Below are positions 10,362 to 20,275 of a stretch of DNA of 64,000 nucleotides, one piece after another (within the stretch, counting starts at the first letter, position 1; the number at the start of each line of letters is the position of its first letter). The position numbers and the translations under genes are program-made. The stretch spans positions 261,710 through 325,709 of the forward strand of contig NW_022985451.1 of the NCBI RefSeq assembly GCF_010093595.1, written 5' to 3'. The notes under the pieces are model-generated. The model did no database searches and was not told the DNA's origin. It was given only the letters and a program-made list of their open reading frames with translations. The DNA is from Mytilinidion resinicola (taxonomy: Eukaryota; Ascomycota; Dothideomycetes; Mytilinidiales; Mytilinidiaceae).

Positions 10362-11603
10362 GATTTGGGCTGTGCAGGATCACTCCCAGGTGGTGGCTTC
10401 GCAGGTGAGAGGTTGGCTTTCGTAAGATGTGTAGAATGGGTGGTGGAATGGCCAGGGCGCAGGATTGCAAGTGCGTGTTTTAGGGTGATTCAGTACTCAA
10501 TAATCACCGGCGAATGGGCGCTGTGGGAGGGCTCGGACTGGGGGAGGGCTCAATGTGTGTGCCTCGGGAACCAATGGCGTGCAGAGAGGTTTTCCTGTCT
10601 GAAAGGGGGTAGCTTGGCAGGGCTAAACCTTCCAGTCAGCGATTTCGACAGGAAATGTCTCGTGAGGTCGAATTCGGAATGGTGGTGGAGGGGAACTGCA
10701 GTGTGAACGGGCAAAGGCCTGTGCCGAACGCTCTGCGCCAAGTTCAGGCTCGGCGATGGAGATCGCTGCCAATGGTCCCGAGCCAGCCGGATTTGCAGTG
10801 CGGGACGTTGTGCGGCAGCTCTTGTCCGGGCTGGTGTCGAGACAGCAACAGAGCGAGAGCGGGCGCAGAGACTCGGGCCAAGGGTCGCTGCAGGAGGCGA
10901 CGCTGCGCCGACGTTCTTGCACGACGCAGGGCGCCAGAAGCTGCCACACTGCCGCCATCGAAACAGCTGGCGTCGAGGTGAAGCCGGCCGTGCACCCTCC
11001 TCCACCGCGTCGGGTCTAGCGGATCGTGGAGCGCTTGAAGGCCCTCTTTGTCCTCGTCCTTGGCCCACCCTGCCGCAACCAAGCATCTCGCTCTCCAGAC
11101 TCACGGCCTCCCGCCAGCAGCTCCAGGCACTTCGTCCACTTCACTCCACCGCACCGCCCTTCACTCGCCACAGGGCATGGACAATCCGATTGTCCACCTG
11201 CCTCAAAACTAACGGGCCGCCCCAGCCCCCCAAAAGGCCTCTAAACCCAACCCGTCTCAGCTGCTGCGCTTGCCACCCACGGCCTCCACCCGTCATCCAT
11301 TCGGCCTCCTCGCCCACCCACGCCTGCACCCATCCGCGGCGAGCGACCGTGAACTACCCCCGGCGCAACACGTACCTCGAGGACACCACACTCGCAGGGT
11401 CGATATCTCGCTGCTCGACTCGAACCGTGGACACTCGTCGCCCGAGTTCCCCGACCGCAACCCTCGCCCAGCCGTTTTCGGCCGTCGCCCTGTACAAAGC
11501 TGCTTTCTTGTACATATTTCAAATCGACCCTCTACGACTGCTCCGTATCTGCTTCCTTACCTCGTACATTCGCCAGCGATTGCATGGATAGCAACTAGCC
11601 ACC
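10362..11603. other. Divergent promoter region, GC-rich long leader
   Basis: 1.24 kb between divergent starts. Several overlapping open frames on both strands (for example 10917-11591) have Arg/Pro/Ser-rich low-complexity translations without domains and are judged chance frames in GC-rich leader sequence. The 11500-11603 stretch is pyrimidine-rich and leads into the ACC-ATG context of the RING gene. Confidence 0.45.
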
Positions 11604-13031
11604 ATGTCTACAACCTCCTCGGCGCCTGCGCCTTCGAACACGGGCAGCGGCAACAATTCGAGTGGCCCCACCAGCTCCCCGCTGCTCTTTTTCGTCGCTC
11701 TTGGCTTCGGTGTTGTGTTTACGAATCTATGGTACGTTCTTCGCGACTGAGACTTGGTCTTGGCTGTTGCTTCGCACGATTACTAACCTCTGCGCTTCAG
11801 GATTATCGTCGGTGTTAAGTACTGCTTCAGATATAACCAGCGCAATCGAGCCGCACGGGCTGCTGCCGATGGAGAACCGATAGACTTGCCGGCCATGACC
11901 CGCCCGCATCGCCGGAGGAGAGAAAAGAAGCTGATGTCGATGGAGGAGGTGAACGAGCGATTTCCTCTCACCAAGTACAAGGCTTGGAGATATTCGCGCG
12001 AGAATGAGGGACTGCCTGCTGCTGGTGGCATTGCAACTGCTCCTAGCAGACCTGCAAGTGTCAAAAACGTAGATTCAGCGAACAAATCATCCGGCGAATC
12101 TCGACGTTCGACAGAGAGCACTCGACCTACCACGGCTCTGGACATCGCCCGTGAAGATCTAGCCGCACCTACCGCGTCAAGCCTTCCAGTCCCATCGCCC
12201 AAGATCGAACTAGTGGTCGCTGAAAGCGCATCCGCCCGAGAAGTCAAAGAGAAGGAAGGGGAGAAGGCTCCTACCGAAAAGACCGGCGATCTCACGGAGG
12301 CGAAGACGGTTGATAGCACTACTCCAGAAGTGTCCAGCGAAGGCTCAAAGCCTACTGACCACGACGACGCTGACGATTCTGACGACGATGATCCAATCCG
12401 TACTGCCACTGCCCCCGAGCTTCTCCCAGAGCCAGGTGACACGTGTGCCATCTGCCTGGATACCCTCGAGGATGACGACGATGTACGAGGCTTGACTTGC
12501 GGCCACGCTTTCCATGCTAGCTGTGTCGACCCATGGTTGACTAGCCGTCGTGCTTGCTGCCCGCTGTGCAAGCACGATTACTACGTGCCGAAGCCGAAGC
12601 CTGAAGGAGAGGCACCAGAGGCTACCACCGCCGCGCGTCGTGCCGCTGGTATGGGTGGACTACGTTTGCCTACGTCGCCAGCAGCAACCTGGATGGGGCA
12701 CCGCGGCCAGTTCTCCCGATCGCGTGTTGTGTTCATTGCGAGTAATCGGGACCACCAACCTGCTCCTACAGGTGCACTAATGAATATGCACAACAACCGT
12801 CCCGGTCGCCCCAATCGCGGAGCCGATGACGCTACACCAGCGAGACCTCAAGTAACCCAGAATCCAAGCTGGCGAACGAGACTGCATGCTATGAGGATTG
12901 CCAATCGTCCTTCTTTGCCAAATCCCTTTTCGAGAAACCGCAACAATGCCACTACTGAGTCTACCAATGAAGCTGTACCGCAGACAGAAACCCAACCCAC
13001 CCCGGCTCAGCTAGAAGCTGGAACTCGATAG
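11604..13031 (+). CDS. Transmembrane RING-H2 finger protein (putative E3 ubiquitin ligase)
   Basis: Two exons, 11604-11731 and 11801-13031, encode 452 aa; the 69-nt intron has a TACTAAC branch point and splits the Trp codon of the membrane segment. A single hydrophobic helix (about residues 26-52, SPLLFFVALGFGVVFTNLW then IIVGVKY) follows a short Ser/Asn-rich N-terminus. After a long charged, disordered region comes a RING-H2 domain (about 258-300): CAICL, then CGHAFHASCVDPWL, then CCPLC, with all eight metal ligands in C3H2C3 order. The C-terminus is disordered and basic. RING-H2 proteins of this layout usually ubiquitinate membrane or secretory cargo; substrate and membrane location are inferred. 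The true start at 11604 was chosen because it supplies the TM segment. Confidence 0.88.
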
Positions 13032-14141
13032 TCTCACCGTCTCTCTTCTACCATATCTTCTTGAAGTTGTCAGAAGCTTGAATTTTCCACGCTTCATACC
13101 TCTGGAGTCATGCGCTATATCTTGGAGATTCTCAAACATTTTGAATCCTCATTTTAGTCCATACTTTGCATCTCCCTTGGGCGCACTAGCTGCCCCTATC
13201 AGCACACTATCACCGCGGTTGCCTGGCGTCGTTCTGGTAACCGCAACCTCTCACGACCGTCCCCATGCCCCTGAACGAAATAACTCTCCTTTACATCATT
13301 AAGTTCACACTCTAAGCGTCTCTGAATGACGTCCACCATCTACATTGGTGCTTTCCCCCCCTTTGACCGGCGTTAAGTAACGGGAACTATCTGATATTCC
13401 TGTCCTGGGTGTTTTCTTGCGGGGTTTTCTCGGAGCGTGTAGCAAGCAGGCAATATCTAACACGAATGGCGAGCATTCTAAGTATCTCAATCGGGTTTCT
13501 CTCTCTAGGGCTACATCATATGATTTGATATGACCTGGTTTGGATTATGGGAAAATGGAGGAGATACTGGGAAGGGGGAGGCGAGGAGGACTGTATCTAC
13601 CAAGGCTGTCCGTACTATATGCGATTGACTTTTTGTATCCAACGTGTGCTCTCTACCCTGGATGAATGTGACCCGTGGCGCTGGTACAGCATGGAACTGG
13701 ACTTTGGTAACGAGGCGTGGAGGTGGAGTTTGGTACTGTGGGTCGATAGCGCTAGCTCCTGTGAGTTCTCCACATGTTACACGTCATTTTTGGCATCACT
13801 CAGGCTTCATTCCATCTCTTCTAGACGCAAATTAAAACTCTTCGTATCGCGGCAAATTTTGTGCGCATCCCTTCCCCCCTCGCCTCGTCCCTTGACGTTG
13901 ATTCTACGGAGTTCACCCCCACCGCCTCGAACTTCCTCACAAACGCCACCCCATCCCGCCTTCTCCTCGCGACTCCCTATTCACGAAACAGCATGGCCCA
14001 TCCCCACCCCCCTCGAATACCACGTCGGCGCGACACTCCTCCCCCGCTCCCGACTCCGTACCGTCGCGAGGCCTGACTACACATTCCTCTATCACAGGCC
14101 ACGCCCACCTCAACGCTTCAGCCAATGCTATCCCCTGCTTC

Positions 14142-14608
14142 CTCCCGATGCTCCAGACGCAGAAGCCGTGCACGAGGTCACGATAGCATGATCGTAAGGC
14201 TAAGGGGAGGGGATCGGTGCGCCCAGCACGGTACCAAAGGGCGGACTGTGCTGAGTATGATCACAAGCCCCATCCCACACAATTCCAATTGAGCCAACAC
14301 CATCGCCCGCTTTTCTCCCGAAGCTACAGGCGCAGGAGCCGTGCACGATGTCACGATGGCGCGATGGCGCGATGGGGGTTAGGTTTCTGGTTACCAGCAC
14401 CCCACTTCCCCAGCTCCCTTGTGGCTGAGCCCGGTCGCGAGCTGTCCCGACCTCGTTGTTTCGGCCAATCACGTTTCTGATTTCTCCCGACGTCGCAGAT
14501 GGAGGTGGTTGCGGGATGTGAGGGTGAGGAGAAGGAGGGGTTGGCGCCAGCTCGGTACTGTGGAAAAGGGGCGGACAGGGAGGAGGTGTGGTCACAAGCC
14601 CCATCCCT
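14142..14608 (+). repeat. Degenerate direct repeats, GC-rich
   Basis: Two kinds of repeated block are interleaved. Block A, containing GCCGTGCACGA-GTCACGAT, occurs at 14142-14187 and 14315-14360 (173 bp apart). Block B, a run ending TCACAAGCCCCATCCC preceded by GGTAC..AAAGGGGCGGAC-like sequence, occurs at 14221-14278 and 14545-14608 (331 bp apart). The copies differ by scattered substitutions and small indels, so the duplication is old. No coding role is seen. Confidence 0.55.
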
Positions 14609-17319
14609 TCCGGTCGGACTGCCGCTTTCTGCCGATGCTGCCAGGAGACGATGGTGTGATAGGGGAGTGGGAGTGGTGCCAGCGCCGCGATACGGGAGTG
14701 TGGTGGGTGGTAAGTGCGGCGCGAGATCGGAGGCGGGCGGGTATATAGAGTCGTTGCCCCCTCGAGTTGGGGGATTCTTTTTTTCCAGGAAGCAGAGGGG
14801 GGGTTGAAGAACGAAGACAGAAAGAGGCGACGGGTATGTGGGTGTGTGTGTGGGTCGGTGTTTGGGTGCTCAACAATGCTGCCCTGATGGAAATGGTTGG
14901 TGTGGTTGGAGTTGGAACAAACGGGCTTCCAAAACAGTCACATGTTTGGCTTGTCTGGAGGCTGGGAGATGAGGTTGGGGAGTCTTCCAAAAGACGTTTC
15001 TACGCATGTGGAGTAGAATTCGCTTTCTTGGATTATCCAGGCCTGGACGACTTCCACTCGCGTAGACAAGGTCGTTCCAATGCTCCTCGAACAATTCACC
15101 AAACAGTCAGTGGCCATGACTGGAAGTGTGTGTGGAAAAAACACCAACCTGCTGGCTTCGTATGAGCTTCCGTGTCTCAAGTCATCGACTACACCTACTC
15201 CGCGATGGGTCTCGTCTAAAGAAGAGATTCCAGGACAGGCGGTTACCAAATCCGCTAAGGAAAAGTTATGGGTGGCACAGATCGGTGCAGTGGTCAAAAT
15301 GGAGTCTGTCAAAGGTCTGACGCTGCTCGTTTTTTGATAAAATGGAAGGGCAGCTAGTCACATGGCAGACCAGATCACCACTTTGTTCATAGCCAATGAT
15401 AGGTCGCCGAGAAATTGATAACGGAGAAGGCCATGTGTCGTTGGGATCCTCCGACCTCCCCGTTCCTCATGTCGTTACTCTCAGGCCAGACTTGACTGCG
15501 ACGTGAAAGGCTTCCATGGTCCGGAAATGGCAGCGTCGAGAAAGACCACAGCACGAATTGGCTCCTCCACGACGTATGGTTTGCTGCCCGGGCTTAGGTA
15601 TCAGCATTTCAGTACCAGCCGCGATGATTGGAGACGAGTGTCAGCCCGTACAATGTTCCCCTTCATGTCTGTAAAAGGGACCTTGGCTTAGGCAGTAATA
15701 TATGGAGGCACTATCTTTTGACTCTGAACCTGGAACTCTTGAATAGTTCAAATAGGTTAGCGGAGGTAGTCATGTTGGGTCTGGGCTTTTCTGTTCGCCA
15801 TGTAATAATCGGAAAGCAAGCGTTGGCTCTTCTGAATGAAGATATGTTGGCGAAAATGTACAAGGAGACGTCGAAATTCTCGTAGCCAACCTGGCCCGGG
15901 ATTAATTGGAGTAGCTGAAACATGTCTGAGTCACCTGTCTCACCTGTCATGTTGGTTCTGGACTTTTGCTTCCGCTGTGGTCCTAGCTACTGAAAGGAGC
16001 TGAACACTCTACTGATGAAGAGGTGCGACCAGACTAGCGTCAAACCATACTGTCTGCAGAGGCTTCTTCCGGGTTAAGGACCGACATTTCCTAGGATACC
16101 TCCATGTTTGCAACAGGGATTTGCGTCACTGGTATGAGGCATAGAGGCGTTACACGGCCAGGAGATGTCCTCGTCGGTCATCAATCAGATCTACAGGGCA
16201 ATGACCTCATGCTTGTTGTCGAGCTTGACGGGGGCTTCTTAGGTCTTTGACAAACAGTAGGATGCAAAGCCGGATGTTCGGTTTAGTTTGATGTGTCCAC
16301 CACTGCAATAGTTGGCAAGTACGGGTTAGTTGGTCTTGGTGGAGTGAGGCTGCCAAACTGAACAAACCTCAGACTGACCGTCAATATGACCGAGCTTGGC
16401 CTTGGAACCTTCTGGGTTTCGAAAGAGATCAGCAATGGAACATCTGATGGTCTTGATTTGCTCTCTCATCTCGGCCAATCATTGATGCCACTTGGAAGAT
16501 TTCGATGAATGATGTGACCAGTTGGAAGCGCAAAGGCTGGCTCAGTATATTTGAGGTAGAGCCTGCCTGAGAATCGTAACGTTTTAGTTCTGGATCGATG
16601 CATCGGTGTTGGCTCTGAGCTTTCTGTATTTGTCACAGTTCTACCCGATCACCACTTGGGGTGATTATACTTGATGAGGAAGAAGTGCTACCAAATACCA
16701 ACACATTCGACAATATGTGCTCTGGATCAAACTCGAACGGAGATACTTTGATGTCCGGAGACCAGCCACCATTTAGAGATGCGATTTCACGCTCCATGAA
16801 AACATTTGATGGTACAAGCGAAGGACTTGGCTTCGAGAACACGTTTGTAAGCGTACAATTGTCTCATATATGCCAAGCACAGGACCAAATTGCACAAGGA
16901 AGCGCTCGATGTGCTCAAAAAGCGACCGTTCAGAAGGCCCCATGAGCGCCCGGTGGCTCAGTCAAACCGAAGCAATGAAATGTTTGAATGCTTACGTGCG
17001 GTCGAACTTCGTCAAAGGATCTTCAAAGCTTTCAAAACCAGGCAGTGACAGTGTTGATGTCGTCCGGAGCTTATTCAGTAACTGGCAGCACTTTCTATGG
17101 GAATCGTCTTCAAATTTCTTCATTCGCATTGTCTATGAGAAATGCGTTTCATCGTGGCTCAAAGCATAGCGGCATGTGATGCCAATCTCCAAATTTGGTG
17201 AGGAATGGACACGATGTCTCTGAGAAAGTTCTTGTGTAGTGAGAGACCTGCGGCCTCGACTTCTGGATGAACCAATTGACAATGGAAACAACAAAAGCAG
17301 AGGCAACATGAAGAGGCGT

Positions 17320-18460
17320 TGCGTCCGGTGTCCTTGGCTTCAATAAGGAAGACGACAGACATGATGTCTTCCTGGGATTGAGCAAGAATCTGGAGAACTG
17401 CATGGCTGAGAGAAGGCTGAGAAGAGCAGCCGAGGACAACAACAAATACCTCCATTTCCATGTCTTTGAGAGTGAGCAGAAATTGAGAGTAGAGCTGCGG
17501 CCTGCCTATAGCACATGAGAAAGCTGAGAGGAGCGGCTGAGAACAACAGCAGTAACAGCTGCATGGAGGTCCTTTGTGGCCAGTGTCCTTGACTTCAATA
17601 GTGAAGACGACAGACATGATGTCTTCCTGGGACTGAGCAAAAATAATAATTACCGCCACTTGGCAGCTGGCGTAGGAAGGGCAAAGGATCAGTGAGGAAA
17701 GCATGAGTTGTATTGAGGTGCTAACGAGTGGCTATATAGTGACGAGAGACCAGGGGTTGCAGGCAGCAACGGTGACAAAACAACAAGTGAACCTTGTCCA
17801 GCTGAGAAGTGAACCCTGTACAGCTGAGACGCGTAGACAGACGTGCGTAGGAGCATTCTAACTGGCTGCCACCACTCCATGAGAACGCTGAGAAGAGCGA
17901 CGGAACACAACAGTTGCATGGAGATCTTTGTATCTAGTATTTCTTCCTTGAAAAAGAAGAGGATAGAGAGTAAACATCTTTCGATGAGAGTTTTAAGAAG
18001 AGTGGCTGAGTGCAATAGCAGCCAACAGTTGCATGGAAATCTTTTTTGTCCGATGTCTTTGACTTGAAAATGGAGACAACAGACATGATGTTCTCCTGGG
18101 AAAGCGAGAACCCGAAGGAGATTCATTGTGAAGAAACTGAGCAGTGCGAGCACGAGCGAGATTTACATCAGCAGTATTGCATGTATCTAATGTCTGTAAC
18201 TTCGACATCGAAGAAAACGGACGTGATTCATGGGAATTATCAGGAAAGAGCTTCAGTGGTATTACATCAGGAAGAATCTGAACAGTGCGCCCCAGAACAG
18301 CACCAGCACTAGCAGCATGGCAATTTGTTGTGCCTGGTATCTTTGACTTGAACAATGAAGACTTGAGCGAAAAAATTCTTTACGAGAATGAGGAAGTAAC
18401 AGAGTGGTGTTACATGATGAAGAAGCTGAGGAGCGCGACCAAGGACTATATACACGAAGA
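17320..18460 (+). repeat. Decayed tandem array, about 110-147 bp units
   Basis: At least six related units are seen. Each carries a core like TCTTTGACTTGAANAATGAAG followed by ACGACAGACATGATGTCTTC in the best copies, then about 50 nt later CTGAGAAGAGCG-CCGAGGA, then TTGCATGGAGATC. Cores lie near 17330, 17588, 17943, 18055, 18192 and 18338, with a weak one near 17465; spacings are 112-147 bp or about twice that. Units translate on the plus strand as related peptides (for example FDLKMETTDMMFSWESEN and FDLNNEDLSEKILYENEE), but frames are broken between units by stops and shifts. The divergence pattern suggests a once-coding or satellite-like tandem array now decaying. Family unknown. Confidence 0.6.
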
Positions 18461-18527
18461 TGACCCACATAGGATGTGACCTGCACATGACGTGGGTCAT
18501 CCCTAGATTTTTCACGGATCAGGTCAT

Positions 18528-19211
18528 TCAAAGCTTCCCCTCCGCCTTCAACTTATCCTCAAACTGCCTCGGAGCCTTCCCGTCAATCATGAGTTCCATC
18601 TCCGGATCCGCCTTCGCCCTCGCCTTCTTATACCCCTCCCTCTCGGACACTCTCTTCAAATACCCCAGAATCCCCTCATATTTCGTCAAATCAAATCCAT
18701 GAAATGCGCGCATCGTTGTCAGCGAAAATACAGTCATAATATCCGCAGCCGTAAACTCCTCTCCCGCCAACCACTCATTCTCCCTCAGCCGCTTATCCAT
18801 AAACGACAGACAGCGCTCGAACATCTCCCTGTAGCGCGTGGTAGCAGGCCCCTCTCTCTGAACGCGAGCGACCGAGAACAGAAGCAGTACCATCGGCTGC
18901 AAAGTGCCGTTTGAGAAGTGGAACCAGTAGAGGTAGTCGGCGTAGTCCTTGTGCGAGGGTGGCAGCGCGAGCCTCCCGTTGCCGAACTTGTGGATAATGT
19001 ATTCGCAGCAGGCGGCGGATTCCGCGAGCGTGAGGTCCCCGTCTTGGATGACGGGGGCTTGGCCGAGCGGGTTGAGGTCTCTGATGGCTTTGGGGGATAA
19101 CATGGGCGCGCGTTGGTGGAGAGTGAGTGTGTATGGGATTTCTAGTTCTTCGCAGAGCCATGGTATGCGCTCGGATTGCGACCATTGCAAATGGTGGACT
19201 GTTAGGGGCAT
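18528..19211 (-). CDS. Glutathione S-transferase, Gtt1/fungal type
   Basis: Single exon, 227 aa, normal length for a cytosolic GST. The N-terminal thioredoxin-fold half shows LQWSQSERIPWLCEELEIPY with Ser/Arg of the glutathione site, then NPLGQAPVIQDGDLTLAESA (cis-Pro and the Glu-Ser pair that hold glutathione). The C-terminal helical half contains the conserved N-capping region EEFTAADIMTVFSL. The family conjugates glutathione to electrophiles or reduces peroxides. The closest described type by memory is yeast Gtt1-like fungal GSTs; the substrate is not predictable. It sits alone, facing the gene-poor region. Confidence 0.92.
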   Translation of the reverse strand: MPLTVHHLQWSQSERIPWLCEELEIPYTLTLHQRAPMLSPKAIRDLNPLGQAPVIQDGDLTLAESAACCEYIIHKFGNGRLALPPSHKDYADYLYWFHFSNGTLQPMVLLLFSVARVQREGPATTRYREMFERCLSFMDKRLRENEWLAGEEFTAADIMTVFSLTTMRAFHGFDLTKYEGILGYLKRVSEREGYKKARAKADPEMELMIDGKAPRQFEDKLKAEGKL

Positions 19212-20275
19212 TTTGGGAAGGGCGAGGATGCCACGGAATAGTTTGGAAGGTGATAACGAGTGATAGAGTTCAAGTAGACGAGATCGTATATAACGGAAAT
19301 AGACTGAACGAAGTCGAGGAGAACAATGGTTGAATTATATAGAGTGAGGTTATGTGCGCATGACCTATAGCGCTATCAAAATACGGTGGTCGGCAATGGT
19401 CGGCGCCGGTTTCAGCACGATCCGGTCAGGCCAGACTGAACCTAGCAACTATAATTAGTCAGTCTAGGATTTAGGACTTTGCGGCCTAATTCCTACGAGC
19501 TATACTCTTGCAGGATAAACAGACGTCATCCCTACTAACCTAGCGAAAGGGAACTAGTGTACTCAAGGCTGGCAGGAGATTTTGCAGAGCGTAGTCAATT
19601 GAATTATATAAGAGAGTCGTGAGTACCGCGAAATACTACGTTTGACAATAGAATGGTCACCTTTTGCTAAGAAGAAATTGCAGCTATACAGCATTTTACA
19701 TGTCTGCGTGTGAATTCCATAACTTCACACCGGTGTATGACGGGGTTTTTCAAGGCATAACGCTCCATATCATTGAGGCCCACCTCCAATCCATTCACAT
19801 ATTTCCCGCTCACCAAGCCCCATCTGTCCATAACGCTCCGCCAGGTTTGTGTTCTTCGAAATGCCTTCCCTCAAAAGGTGGCACTAAGAGGTAAGCTGAT
19901 AGTACACGCAAGCAGCAGTGATTGTCCCCAGGCTGAGGGAATCATCGCAGACTATTATTGCACAACAGATAGAGCGGATGAAAAAGGTCCGAAGGGTTTA
20001 ACGTTGCATGCAGTCTACTTCGAAGGACACGCTACAACGCTTCTGACTATTTTTTTTTTAAGATATAACTCACCTAGAGGCCCATGACTCTGTCCGGAAC
20101 TGCTGCTAAACCTCCTGCTCGTTATTTCAAATTTGACTTACTCTGATCCATCACAATGGTCGGCCCAGTCACGTGATTTCAGACAATGATATATCCTCTG
20201 AAAAAGCTCCGAAGGGCTAACAATCACGACGGTGAATATCCCATATGTATTGATAAGCTGATGCTTGGTCGTTCA
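19212..20275. other. Intergenic region between GST and Pso2
   Basis: 1.06 kb, fairly AT-rich from 19440 on. Short frames (19664-19894, 19773-20087) lack any domain. A T9 tract at 20050-20058 is the only simple repeat. Contains the GST promoter (right of 19211) and the 3' flank of Pso2. Confidence 0.4.

Larger units (their letters stand above)
13032..18527. other. 5.5-kb gene-poor region with decayed repeats
   Basis: No open frame here shows a domain. The segment 13040-13540 is the 3' flank of the RING gene. The segments 13900-14660 and 17320-18460 hold two different degenerate repeat families, listed separately. A TATA-like gtatatagag at 14739-14748 followed by an inverted repeat (ccccctcgagttggggg, about 14757-14773) looks like a promoter or hairpin with no identifiable gene downstream. 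Frames at 15628-15885 and 16661-16945 read like remnants of coding sequence (varied composition, no low complexity) but contain flanking stops. No reverse transcriptase, transposase or integrase motif was seen on either strand. Confidence 0.5.

Noticed and set aside
10917..11591. Long Arg/Pro/Ser-rich frame upstream of the RING gene
   Set aside because: Overlapping open frames on both strands with the same low complexity; typical of a GC-rich leader.
13547..14191. 214-codon plus-strand frame in the gene-poor region
   Set aside because: Composition changes along it, no domain, overlaps the GC-rich direct repeats, and no start context or neighbours to support it.
13032..18527. Transposon in the gene-poor region
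   Set aside because: No terminal inverted or long direct repeats, reverse transcriptase, integrase or transposase motifs found by eye.
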